Of a stretch of DNA of 27,502 nucleotides, positions 14,637 to 22,761 are shown piece by piece. The translations under genes and the position numbers were made by a program. This stretch comes from a virus. The first letter of the stretch is position 1, and each line of letters starts with the position of its first letter. The DNA is taken from positions 1 through 27,502 of the IMG/VR virus record IMGVR_UViG_3300031963_008174, one strand, 5' to 3'. The notes under the pieces are model-generated. The model was not told the DNA's origin and searched no databases. It saw only the letters and a program-made list of their open reading frames with translations.

Positions 14637-16270
14637 TGGCAGAAGAAGGTTACCTAGGTAACGCAAGTTTAAAAAAACCTGGCACAGAAATATCCTATAC
14701 GCAAGAGCAGTTAATTGAAATTGCTAAGTGTATGGATGACCCCGTATATTTTATTCGAAACTACGTTAAAATTGTGAACGTAGATAAAGGTCTTGTGCCT
14801 TTTGATATGTGGAATTTCCAAGAAGATATGGTTCGAGATTTTCACCAGAACCGTTTCTGTATTGCAAAGATGCCTCGACAGGTTGGTAAAACTACTACAA
14901 CAGTTGGTTATATGTTGTGGTGTGTTTTGTTTAATGATAACTATTCAATTGCAATTTTGGCCAATAAAGGGTCATTGGCTCGTGAAATCCTTGGTCGTAT
15001 ACAATATGCCTATGAATATCTACCTCTTTGGATGCAACAAGGTATTTTAGTTTGGAATAGAGGTAATATAGAACTTGAAAACAAATCTAAGATTTATGCA
15101 TATGCAACATCAGGAGCTGGTGTGCGAGGCGGTACTTACAATCTAGTATTCCTTGATGAGTTTGCTTTCGTGCCAAACAATATTGCAGAAGAATTTTTCA
15201 CATCTACTTACCCTGTAATTTCTTCTGGTAGCACAACAAAAGTTATTATTGTTTCTACACCAAATGGTCTTAATCTTTTCTACAAAATGTGGAAAGATGC
15301 CACAGAAAAAAGAAGTTTCTACAAACCTATTGAAGTTCATTGGTCTATGGTACCAGGCCGTGATCAAAAATGGAAAGAAGAAACGATACGCAACACTTCT
15401 GAAGAACAGTTTAGACAAGAGTTTGAAACTGAGTTTATTGGTTCTACCGCAACACTTATCTCTGCGGCTAAACTTAAATCGTTGACCTATGAAACTCCTA
15501 TAGAATCATCTGATGGTTTTGACATTTATGAATACCCTAAAAAGAACCACATGTATGTCATTACGGTTGATAGTTCAGAGGGTGTTGGTCTAGATTACTC
15601 AGCGTTTTCAATTATTGATGTGACTCAGATACCTTATGTGCAAGTTGCAAAGTATCGAAGTAACCAGATACCTACTCTGATCTACCCTACTTTGATTTAT
15701 TCGGCTGGTATGAGGTATAATGAGGCCTTTATTTTGGTGGAAACAAATAATATTGGTCAACAGGTGGTGGATATTCTTCACCATGACCTAGAATATGACA
15801 ATATTTTCAAACTCGAACATCATAATATCAAAGGGCAACATATATCAGCAGGTTTTAAAAGGTCTGTTTCTTTTGGGTTGAAAACAACAGTTTCGGTCAA
15901 GAAAATTGGATGTGCAAACTTTAAAGCGATGATTGAAAGTGACAAGTTGATACTCAATGATGGCGATACTGTCACCGAATTATACACCTTTTCAAGAGAT
16001 AAAGACACTTATAGAGCCGAAGAAGGTAATCATGATGACTTAGCAATGACTATGGTAATGTTTTCATGGTTAGCCGCACAAAGTTTCTTCAAAGAAACTA
16101 CAAATAGTGACATTCGCCGCAGATTAGTTGAAGAACAGAACCTTTTAATCGAAGAAAATTTATCACCTGTTGGGTTTATGGACAACGGATTGCCACCAGA
16201 AGAAGTAGATGACGGTAGAGATAGATGGTCTTTTGTTAAGGATCGTGGTTATCCTTCTTCAATTTTATAA
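14636..16270 (+). CDS. 17: Large terminase subunit gp17
   Basis: 544 residues (T4: 610). It is the packaging motor ATPase and headful nuclease. Walker A is RQVGKTTT (81-88). Walker B is LVFLDEFAF (170-178), with Asp174 and Glu175. A coupling motif, IIVSTPNG, is at 204-211. The C-terminal RNase H-like nuclease starts with ITVDSSEGVGLDYSAF (309-324; Asp312 is the likely metal ligand), and a late acidic motif, EEGNHDDLAMTMVMF, supplies the remaining catalytic Asp. The N-terminus is shorter than in T4. Confidence 0.95.
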   Translation: MAEEGYLGNASLKKPGTEISYTQEQLIEIAKCMDDPVYFIRNYVKIVNVDKGLVPFDMWNFQEDMVRDFHQNRFCIAKMPRQVGKTTTTVGYMLWCVLFNDNYSIAILANKGSLAREILGRIQYAYEYLPLWMQQGILVWNRGNIELENKSKIYAYATSGAGVRGGTYNLVFLDEFAFVPNNIAEEFFTSTYPVISSGSTTKVIIVSTPNGLNLFYKMWKDATEKRSFYKPIEVHWSMVPGRDQKWKEETIRNTSEEQFRQEFETEFIGSTATLISAAKLKSLTYETPIESSDGFDIYEYPKKNHMYVITVDSSEGVGLDYSAFSIIDVTQIPYVQVAKYRSNQIPTLIYPTLIYSAGMRYNEAFILVETNNIGQQVVDILHHDLEYDNIFKLEHHNIKGQHISAGFKRSVSFGLKTTVSVKKIGCANFKAMIESDKLILNDGDTVTELYTFSRDKDTYRAEEGNHDDLAMTMVMFSWLAAQSFFKETTNSDIRRRLVEEQNLLIEENLSPVGFMDNGLPPEEVDDGRDRWSFVKDRGYPSSIL

Positions 16271-16273
16271 AAA

Positions 16274-16281
16274 CATAAATA
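16274..16281 (+). promoter_or_regulatory. Late promoter candidate before gp18 (CATAAATA)
   Basis: Seven of eight bases match the T4 late box. It lies in the 59-base gap between gp17 and gp18 and would start RNA near 16288, leaving about 40 bases of leader that includes AAGGAGA ahead of the gp18 ATG. Confidence 0.6.
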
Positions 16282-16329
16282 CTAGATAAAAAAATGCACG
16301 ATTCAGCCTGAAAAAAAGGAGATTAAAAC

Positions 16330-18021
16330 ATGGCTTTTCAACTATCACCAGGCGTGAATGTTTCAGAGGTTGACTTAACAACTGCTATTCCTTCTGTCTC
16401 TAGTACTGTTGGTGCTTTTGCCGGTAACTTTCAATGGGGACCTGTTGGCGAGATTGTACAAATCAGCAACGAGGTTCAACTAGTAGAAAGATTTGGTAAA
16501 CCAGACAGTAATACATTCACAAGTTTTTTTACAGCTTCAAACTTTTTGCAATATGCTAATGATTTGCGTGTTGTTCGTTCTGTTGGATCTGGAGCACTAA
16601 ATGCCACAACAACAGGAACAGGTGTTTTAATTGAGAATAGAATTGACTATGATGAAAATCATTCAGATGGAACAAGTGCTTCAGTATTTGCAGCAAAATG
16701 TCCAGGTACTTTAGGTAATTCCATCAAAGTTTCAGTATGTGATGCAAATAACCAAATAAAAACAACTTGGGAATTTAGATCGTTATTTGATTCTGATGCT
16801 GGTACTTCAGATTATACTGGAGATAATAATTCTAATGGTACAAATGCAAATGATGAAATTCATATTGTAGTTGTTGATACAACAGGTAGAATTAGTGGTA
16901 CTGCAAATACGGTTATTGAAAAGTTTGCTTTCTTGTCCAAAGCTAATGATGCTAAAGCCGATGATGGTAGTTCAATTTATTATAAAGATGTAATAAATTC
17001 TAAGTCAAAATATATTTGGTGGTTATCACATCCGGTAACAAGTTCAAATTGGGGAAGACCAGCCACAGACAATTTAGTATACAACGCTCTTTCTTCTACC
17101 GATTTTACTTTAACTGGTGGTGTAAGTGTAGCTCCTACAGCAGCAAATAGAAATTCTAGTTATGATTTATTTTCAAATCCTGATTCAACAGATGTATCGT
17201 TAATTCTTGCTGGTGAAACTACTGGTGCAACAATACCAACTCATCTTGCTAGTTTAGCTGAAAGTAGAAAAGACTGTATGGTTTTCTTATCGCCAGATAG
17301 ATCTTTAGTTGTTGATAATTTAGGAAGTGAAGCTACTGCTGTTGCAGCTTGGTCAACAAATACACTAGCTCTATTTAACACTTATGTTGTTGCTGATTCT
17401 GGTTGGAAATATCAATTTGACAAATACAATGATGTATATCGTTGGGTACCATTAAATGGTGACGTTGGAGGTTTATGTGCGAGAACAGACCTTGAGCGTG
17501 ATCCTTGGTTTTCTCCAGCTGGTTTAAATCGTGGTCAAATTAAAAACACAATTAAATTATCTTGGAATCCAACAAAATCGGAAAGAGATACTATTTACAA
17601 AGTTGGTATAAATCCTGTCGTAACTTTTCCGGGTGAAGGTACAATATTATACGGAGACAAAACATTAGTCAACAGGCCATCTGCTTTTGATAGAATTAAT
17701 GTTCGCCGTTTATTCATCGTTTTAGAAAAAACAATTGCTCGTGCTGCACGTTCTTCATTGTTTGAATTTAATGATGATTTTACAAGATCGCAATTTATTA
17801 ATCTTGTAGAACCTTTCTTACGTGATGTTCAAGGTCGCAGAGGAATATTTGATTTTCGTGTTGTGTGTGATACAACAAACAACACACCTGAAGTAATAGA
17901 TCGTAATGAATTTGTTGGTGATATTTACATTAAACCTGCTCGTTCCATTAACTTTATTCAACTTAATTTCGTTGCAACAAGAACAGGTGTTGCGTTTGAC
18001 GAGATTGTTGGCCGCTTCTAA
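16330..18021 (+). CDS. 18: Tail sheath protein gp18
   Basis: 563 residues (T4: 659). It polymerises around the tail tube and contracts on infection. The N-terminus LSPGVNVSEVDLTTAIPSVS followed by GAFAGNFQWGPVGE is the sheath-family signature. The C-terminal RSSLFEFNDDFTRSQFINLV and the following GIFDFRVVCDTTNNTPEVID form the conserved sheath core that interlocks neighbouring subunits. The variable protruding region in the middle (about 90-300) is shorter than in T4. A strong Shine-Dalgarno AAGGAGA precedes the ATG. Confidence 0.95.
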   Translation: MAFQLSPGVNVSEVDLTTAIPSVSSTVGAFAGNFQWGPVGEIVQISNEVQLVERFGKPDSNTFTSFFTASNFLQYANDLRVVRSVGSGALNATTTGTGVLIENRIDYDENHSDGTSASVFAAKCPGTLGNSIKVSVCDANNQIKTTWEFRSLFDSDAGTSDYTGDNNSNGTNANDEIHIVVVDTTGRISGTANTVIEKFAFLSKANDAKADDGSSIYYKDVINSKSKYIWWLSHPVTSSNWGRPATDNLVYNALSSTDFTLTGGVSVAPTAANRNSSYDLFSNPDSTDVSLILAGETTGATIPTHLASLAESRKDCMVFLSPDRSLVVDNLGSEATAVAAWSTNTLALFNTYVVADSGWKYQFDKYNDVYRWVPLNGDVGGLCARTDLERDPWFSPAGLNRGQIKNTIKLSWNPTKSERDTIYKVGINPVVTFPGEGTILYGDKTLVNRPSAFDRINVRRLFIVLEKTIARAARSSLFEFNDDFTRSQFINLVEPFLRDVQGRRGIFDFRVVCDTTNNTPEVIDRNEFVGDIYIKPARSINFIQLNFVATRTGVAFDEIVGRF

Positions 18022-18024
18022 ATA
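18017..18024 (+). promoter_or_regulatory. Late promoter candidate before gp19 (TCTAAATA)
   Basis: The box overlaps the gp18 stop codon (TAA at 18019-18021). It matches TATAAATA at seven of eight positions. RNA would start near 18031, leaving only about 12 bases before the gp19 ATG, with AGGAG at 18032-18036. Confidence 0.45.
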
Positions 18025-18042
18025 GAGAGATAGGAGAAAAAA

Positions 18043-18588
18043 ATGGCATTTAATGTAAATCAGTTCCGCTCTCAAATGACAGGAGATGGTGCTCGCCCAA
18101 ATTTATTTGAGGTGACTTTACCGTTTCCTGCTTTCTCAGCACCAGGAACAGCGCAACAAAAAACTACATTTATGGCTCGAAGCGCACAGTTACCAGGTTC
18201 AACACTTGGTATTGTACCTATAAATTACTTTGGCCGTGAATTAAAATTTGTTGGTAATAGAACATTTGCAGATTGGACTATTAATATCATTAATGATGAA
18301 GATTTTGTAATTCGCAATGCATTTGAAAGATGGATGAACGCAATTAATAGTCATTCACTTAATGTTCGCAGCCCAGCTGCACAAACACCAGTTAATTATA
18401 GTGTTGATGCTGGTGTTACACAATATGGTAAAGCTGGCGATGTTTTGAAGAAATACAAATTTGTAGGAGTATTTCCAACCGACTTAGCTCCAATCGAACT
18501 TGATTGGGGTTCAAACGATGCGATTGAGGAATTTACAGTAACTCTCACCTATCAATGGTGGGAATCTGTGGAAGACGCTGTGGTATAA
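18043..18588 (+). CDS. 19: Tail tube protein gp19
   Basis: 181 residues (T4: 163). It forms the inner tube through which DNA passes. Recognisable elements are FRSQMTGDGARPNLFEVTLP at the N-terminus, ARSAQLPGSTLGIVPINYFG, and LKFVGNRTFADWTINIINDE followed by FERWMNAINSH, and a C-terminal beta strand (EEFTVTLTYQWWE). AGGAG 7-11 bases upstream supports the ATG. A strong terminator follows directly. A second, more distant gp19-like protein lies at 25442. Confidence 0.94.
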   Translation: MAFNVNQFRSQMTGDGARPNLFEVTLPFPAFSAPGTAQQKTTFMARSAQLPGSTLGIVPINYFGRELKFVGNRTFADWTINIINDEDFVIRNAFERWMNAINSHSLNVRSPAAQTPVNYSVDAGVTQYGKAGDVLKKYKFVGVFPTDLAPIELDWGSNDAIEEFTVTLTYQWWESVEDAVV

Positions 18589-18589
18589 G

Positions 18590-18621
18590 AGTAGGGGATT
18601 TTCCCCTACTTTTATTTTTTT
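18590..18621 (+). terminator. Rho-independent terminator after gp19
   Basis: A perfect 9-bp stem, AGTAGGGGA (18590-18598) with TCCCCTACT (18602-18610), has a TTT loop and is followed by a T-rich tract at 18611-18621. It lies between gp19 and gp20 and separates the tail genes from the prohead genes. Confidence 0.9.
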
Positions 18622-18635
18622 AGGATGATTGAATA

Positions 18636-20306
18636 ATGGCAATAAAACTTTTCGGATTCACATTCGGGCAGAAGGATGTTGTAAGGGTTGAAAACCCACA
18701 ACAATCCTCTTTTGCACTTCCAACTGAAGCAATGGAAGATGGTGCAGTTACCATCACTCAGAACGCTCACTACGGTACGTATATTGATTTAGAAGGTTCT
18801 ATTCGCAACGAATTAGAACTCATTACTCGTTACCGTGAAATGGCAAATCATCCAGAATTAGAAATGGCAATTGATGAAATTGTCAACGAAGCCATTACAC
18901 AAGACAATGATGGCACTTGTGTTGATATTAATATGGACAAACTGAAACAACCAGAGTCCATTAAGAAAAAAATTAAAGAAGAATTTGACAACGTTCTTCG
19001 CATGATGAACTTTAATAATTTATCGTCAGATCTTTTCAAACGTTGGTATATTGATGGTAGAATTTATTATCATGTTGTAGTAGATAAAACAAATCCAAAA
19101 GAAGGCATACAAGAACTTCGATATATTGACCCACGTAAGATTCGTAAAGTACGTGAAATACAAAAAGATAGAGATCCGCAAACAGGTGCAATGGTGATTA
19201 AATCTATTGCCGAATATTATGTTTACAATGATCGTGGCACAACTACACAAACTTATACTGCTCAAGTAAGCACAGGTCTCCGTATTGCACCAGAAGCTGT
19301 ATTGAATACTAATTCTGGTTTAATGGATGCAAAAAATACTTTTGTTATTTCTTATCTGCATAAGGCAATAAAACCTCTTAATCAATTAAGAATGATTGAA
19401 GATGCAGTTGTTATTTACCGTATTTCTAGAGCACCTGAGCGCCGCATATTTTACATCGATGTAGGTAATTTACCAAAAGGCAAAGCAGAACAATATTTGC
19501 GTGATATTATGGTCAAGTATCGCAATAAAATGGTTTACGATGCTGAGACTGGCCAACTGCGTGATGACCGTAAACACATGTCGATGCTTGAAGATTTTTG
19601 GTTACCACGCCGTGAAGGTGGAAAAGGCACAGAGATTACAACATTACCTGCTGGACAGAACTTAGGTGAAATGGAAGATGTTAAATACTTCCGTAATAAA
19701 TTATTAAACGCATTGAATGTCCCTATTAGCCGTTTAGAACCACAAGGTGGTGGTCTGATTGGTGTTGGTCGCAGTACAGAAGTGACCCGTGATGAAGTTA
19801 AATTTATGAAGTTTATTGGTAGACTTCGTAATAAATTTACACAATTATTTGATGATGCATTACGTGTTCAGTTAGTGCTTAAAAATATCTGTACGCAAGA
19901 AGAATGGGATGAGTTTAAAGAATACATTTATTATGACTTTAGAAAAGATAATAATTTTACCGAATTAAGTGAAGTAGAATTAACTAGAGAAAGATTAAAT
20001 CTTTTAACATTAGTTGATCCATTTGTAGGTAGATATTACTCACAACAATGGATTAAAAAACATGTGTTGAGATTTACTGATGAAGAAATAAAACAAATGG
20101 ATAAGGAACTACAAGATGAAAGCGAAAACCTCCCCGAAGCCCAACAAGGCCCCGTTCTCGGTGCCAACCAACCCCAAACAGAAGGGGTTTCAGCAACAGA
20201 ATTTCCTCCCCAAAACAACACTCAAGAGGACGGCACCACGGAGTCGTTAACACCACAACTTGATGCTGAGGTAGAGAAGTATTCCTTAGGCATAAATAGA
20301 AGATAA
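18636..20306 (+). CDS. 20: Portal protein gp20
   Basis: 556 residues (T4: 524). It forms the dodecameric portal at which head assembly begins and through which DNA is packaged. Diagnostic T4-like segments are ELELITRYREMANHPELEMA with IDEIVNEAI after it, ELRYIDPRKIRKVRE, YRISRAPERRIFYIDVGNLP followed by AEQYLRDIMVKYRNK, and EMEDVKYFRNKLLNALNVP. The C-terminal 70 residues, rich in Gln, Pro and Glu, are low-complexity and probably disordered. AGGATG 10-15 bases upstream is the likely ribosome binding site. No late box lies between the gp19 terminator and this gene, so its promoter is not obvious. Confidence 0.95.
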   Translation: MAIKLFGFTFGQKDVVRVENPQQSSFALPTEAMEDGAVTITQNAHYGTYIDLEGSIRNELELITRYREMANHPELEMAIDEIVNEAITQDNDGTCVDINMDKLKQPESIKKKIKEEFDNVLRMMNFNNLSSDLFKRWYIDGRIYYHVVVDKTNPKEGIQELRYIDPRKIRKVREIQKDRDPQTGAMVIKSIAEYYVYNDRGTTTQTYTAQVSTGLRIAPEAVLNTNSGLMDAKNTFVISYLHKAIKPLNQLRMIEDAVVIYRISRAPERRIFYIDVGNLPKGKAEQYLRDIMVKYRNKMVYDAETGQLRDDRKHMSMLEDFWLPRREGGKGTEITTLPAGQNLGEMEDVKYFRNKLLNALNVPISRLEPQGGGLIGVGRSTEVTRDEVKFMKFIGRLRNKFTQLFDDALRVQLVLKNICTQEEWDEFKEYIYYDFRKDNNFTELSEVELTRERLNLLTLVDPFVGRYYSQQWIKKHVLRFTDEEIKQMDKELQDESENLPEAQQGPVLGANQPQTEGVSATEFPPQNNTQEDGTTESLTPQLDAEVEKYSLGINRR

Positions 20307-20318
20307 CAGGAGATAAAA

Positions 20319-20510
20319 GTGGAACAAATTAGATCATTCATTAGTCAAGTGAGTACCGGTCAAGCTGCTGAAGCAAAGCAGACATTGAACGACATGATTT
20401 CTTCTAGAGCATTAGATGCATTACAGGCAAAAAAACAAGAAATGGCATCTAATGTTTTTAACGGACAACAAGAAACACAAGAAGAACCCGCTACAGAACA
20501 GACTGAATGA
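20319..20510 (+). CDS. 67: Prohead core protein gp67-like
   Basis: 63 residues with a GTG start and a strong AGGAG leader. T4 gp67 is a small acidic core protein of about 80 residues encoded directly after the portal gene. This product shows the same plan: a short helical head (IRSFISQVSTGQAAEAKQTL then SRALDALQAKKQEMA) and an acidic Glu/Gln-rich tail. Position, size and pattern agree. It is a probable internal scaffold component cleaved by gp21. Its stop overlaps the next ATG by 4 bases. Confidence 0.75.
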   Translation: MEQIRSFISQVSTGQAAEAKQTLNDMISSRALDALQAKKQEMASNVFNGQQETQEEPATEQTE

Positions 20511-21286
20511 AAACATTAAATGAATTTGTACATATCGTTGAGGAAGAAAAAACAGACTACACTAAGTTTGATACACTAGTACGAGCTGGTCTTGCCAATA
20601 AGGCACAGATACAAAGAATACATGCCGTATTAGAAAAAATGAAAGAAGATAAACCTGTTTTCACTCAAGCAGAAAGAGAAATTGTACAAAGTTTATTTAA
20701 TAAAATGGTAAATACAATTGTTAATAACAAACAAATTTACCAACAAGCACGTAGGGTTGTAAAAGAAGCAGGTGAAGCAGTAGTAGATTCTTCTGATTAC
20801 AAAGTAACGCCAAGTGGTCGTAAAGTTAGAGCACATCGTATTAATTTGGCAACTATTAAAGAAGAAGATGAAGTTATAGAGGAAGCATTAGATAAAGATC
20901 CTCCTTATACAATCATTTTAAAACGTGAAGCAATTCGTTTGTTTCCAAATGGTACAAAAATTGCTTTATATTACAATAAAAAATTAGATCGTTACTTTAG
21001 TATACCTTATGGTGAAGGTGTTAATGCACCAATACAGGCAGAAGAAACGATACAAGAAGCAGTAATAGATCAACTACATAAGATTGTCTCAAGCAAATCG
21101 GCACAAAGAGTAAAATTTGCTGATGGTTCAACAAGAAAAGTTGATCACTTTACGGCATCTGCTATTACACAAGTACATAATGCTTTGAATGATGATAACA
21201 AAAAGAAGTTTGCAGATATGGTTCATAAATCACCTGCACATTTGATGAAAGCTTCCGATTTTGCTTTTAAACATTCAAAAAAATGA
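20507..21286 (+). CDS. Hypothetical protein of the prohead operon
   Basis: 259 residues, starting in an ATGA overlap with the gp67-like gene and overlapping the gp68-like gene by 4 bases, so it belongs to the core-protein operon. The N-terminal part is helical and charged (KMKEDKPVFTQAEREIVQSL). The middle has a basic patch, TPSGRKVRAHRINLATIKEE. The C-terminal half contains a compact mixed segment (FPNGTKIALYYNKKLDRYFS) and a Lys-rich end (FAFKHSKK). The Ile-Lys-Glu at the end of the basic patch fits the (I/L)-x-E pattern cut by gp21 proteases, so it may be processed in the prohead. No family recognised; an internal head protein is the best guess. Confidence 0.7.
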   Translation: MKTLNEFVHIVEEEKTDYTKFDTLVRAGLANKAQIQRIHAVLEKMKEDKPVFTQAEREIVQSLFNKMVNTIVNNKQIYQQARRVVKEAGEAVVDSSDYKVTPSGRKVRAHRINLATIKEEDEVIEEALDKDPPYTIILKREAIRLFPNGTKIALYYNKKLDRYFSIPYGEGVNAPIQAEETIQEAVIDQLHKIVSSKSAQRVKFADGSTRKVDHFTASAITQVHNALNDDNKKKFADMVHKSPAHLMKASDFAFKHSKK

Positions 21287-21705
21287 ACTTTGTAAAAGCA
21301 TTAGTTGCCAATAAATTAGATGAAGCTAAGCAACATCTAATGAATAGATTAAATGAAATTGCTTCTCAGCGTTTAAAAGAAGCAAAGAATTATGTTGTTG
21401 AAGATATGTTAGAAGAAGCAAGTAACCCTAACATAATTAAACAAGGTAGAATTCAAAAGATTCGCCGTAGAATTAGAAGAAATAAAGCTGGGCGTATTGT
21501 AGTTCAAAAGAATCGTAGACGTTCAGGCATTAAAGGTTATAGAATTGCAGGTAATCGTGTAGTTCGTATATCTGCAACAACAAGATTAAGGAAGGCTCGC
21601 TTACTAAAGCGTTCATGGAAAACAACTAGAAGAGCTAAACTTCGCCGTTCATTGTTAAAGAGAAAACTTTCAATGCGTAGGCGAACATCAATGGGACTAA
21701 GATAA
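21283..21705 (+). CDS. 68: Prohead core protein gp68-like, Arg-rich
   Basis: 140 residues, the size of T4 gp68 (141). The N-terminal third is helical (FVKALVANKLDEAKQHLMNR) and resembles the gp67-like protein at 20319. After LEEASNP the rest is strongly basic, with RIQKIRRRIRRNKAGR and LRRSLLKRKLSMRRRTSMGL, suited to lie against packaged DNA. Aquatic T4-like phages encode comparable Arg/Lys-rich core proteins at this position. ATGA overlap with the preceding gene implies coupled translation. Confidence 0.75.
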   Translation: MNFVKALVANKLDEAKQHLMNRLNEIASQRLKEAKNYVVEDMLEEASNPNIIKQGRIQKIRRRIRRNKAGRIVVQKNRRRSGIKGYRIAGNRVVRISATTRLRKARLLKRSWKTTRRAKLRRSLLKRKLSMRRRTSMGLR

Positions 21706-21706
21706 A

Positions 21707-22075
21707 ATGCCATACGAAATTGTTAATAGTAAAAGAAGTAAATCGGTAATTAGAGTTACTGGCCAAACCAGTCAGTTAATTACTCTACAACAACTTTCTA
21801 CAAACACTACAACAGAAGTAATTAGTGGCGCTGCAATTACACATTATGTTTCTACTGGCGATGGTGTTGTAAAAGTTTATCGAGGTGACAATGCAAGTGG
21901 TGTTTTAGTATTTGATTCTGTTGGTGCAAATGATTTGCCGTTTGCACAATATGATGTGGCGATTGCCAACACTTCAACAGCAAATATTTACGTAACAAAT
22001 TCTAGCACAAACGGTACAGTTATGTTGATTGTATCTAAAACAGCTACTTACGAACCTGCACTAACGGAACTGTAA
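21707..22075 (+). CDS. Hypothetical beta-rich protein between gp68 and gp21
   Basis: 122 residues, predicted all-beta, rich in Thr, Ser, Val and Asn (SVIRVTGQTSQLITLQQLST; DVAIANTSTANIYVTNSSTN). No signal peptide, membrane segment or catalytic motif. It begins one base after the gp68-like gene and ends one base before gp21. Size, composition and location fit a small virion surface or decoration protein, but no family is recognised. Confidence 0.65.
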   Translation: MPYEIVNSKRSKSVIRVTGQTSQLITLQQLSTNTTTEVISGAAITHYVSTGDGVVKVYRGDNASGVLVFDSVGANDLPFAQYDVAIANTSTANIYVTNSSTNGTVMLIVSKTATYEPALTEL

Positions 22076-22076
22076 A

Positions 22077-22727
22077 ATGAAACTAATTAGAGAAACAGTT
22101 GAGAACGTAAAGTATCTCACAGAAGAATCAGAAAACGGCAAAAAACATTTGTACATCGAAGGTACTTTCCTTGTTGGAGATACCGTAAATAGAAATAATC
22201 GTATGTACAAAATGGACACCTTGCGTGGTGAAGTTGACCGTTATAACGAAGAATATATCAAGACGAATCGTGCTCTTGGTGAACTAGGACATCCAGATAC
22301 ACCTACAATTAACCTTGAGCGTGTATCTCACAAGATTGTATCACTCGTAGAAGATGGAAGTACATTCTACGGTAAAGCTCTTATACTTGAAACACCTTAT
22401 GGTCAAATCGTTAAAAACTTTATCGACAACGATGTAAGTATTGGTGTTTCTTCAAGAGCTTTGGGTTCTGTCATTCAAACAAAAGAAGGTTATAATCTAG
22501 TACAAGATGATTTAAAGCTTGCAACTGCCGCAGACATTGTTGCCGATCCATCAGCACCAGGTGCTTTTGTGAACGGTATTATGGAGAATAAAGAGTGGAT
22601 GTTTGTTGAAGGTCAATTTGTAGAAGCAGATTTTGACCGTGCAAAAAAAGAGATTAAGAGAGCATCTAAACAACAGATAGAAGAAGTTGCGCTTAAATTG
22701 TTTGAAAATTACCTTCGAAAACTTTAA
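22077..22727 (+). CDS. 21: Prohead protease gp21
   Basis: 216 residues (T4: 212). It is the serine protease of the herpesvirus-protease-like fold that cleaves scaffold, core and capsid proteins during head maturation. Candidate catalytic elements are GELGHPDTP (68-76, His72) and SIGVSSRALGSV (121-132, with Ser125 or Ser126). The N-terminal LYIEGTFLVGDTVNRNNRMY and the conserved ADIVADPSAPGAFVNGIME (152-170) are family signatures. Confidence 0.93.
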   Translation: MKLIRETVENVKYLTEESENGKKHLYIEGTFLVGDTVNRNNRMYKMDTLRGEVDRYNEEYIKTNRALGELGHPDTPTINLERVSHKIVSLVEDGSTFYGKALILETPYGQIVKNFIDNDVSIGVSSRALGSVIQTKEGYNLVQDDLKLATAADIVADPSAPGAFVNGIMENKEWMFVEGQFVEADFDRAKKEIKRASKQQIEEVALKLFENYLRKL

Positions 22728-22732
22728 TTTTT

Positions 22733-22740
22733 ATAAATAA
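22733..22740 (+). promoter_or_regulatory. T4-type late promoter before gp22 (TATAAATA)
   Basis: An exact late box in the 34-base gap between gp21 and gp22. RNA would start near 22747, only about 15 bases before the gp22 ATG, with AAGGAG at 22749-22754. Confidence 0.78.
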
Positions 22741-22761
22741 GAAATCATAAGGAGATTCCTA

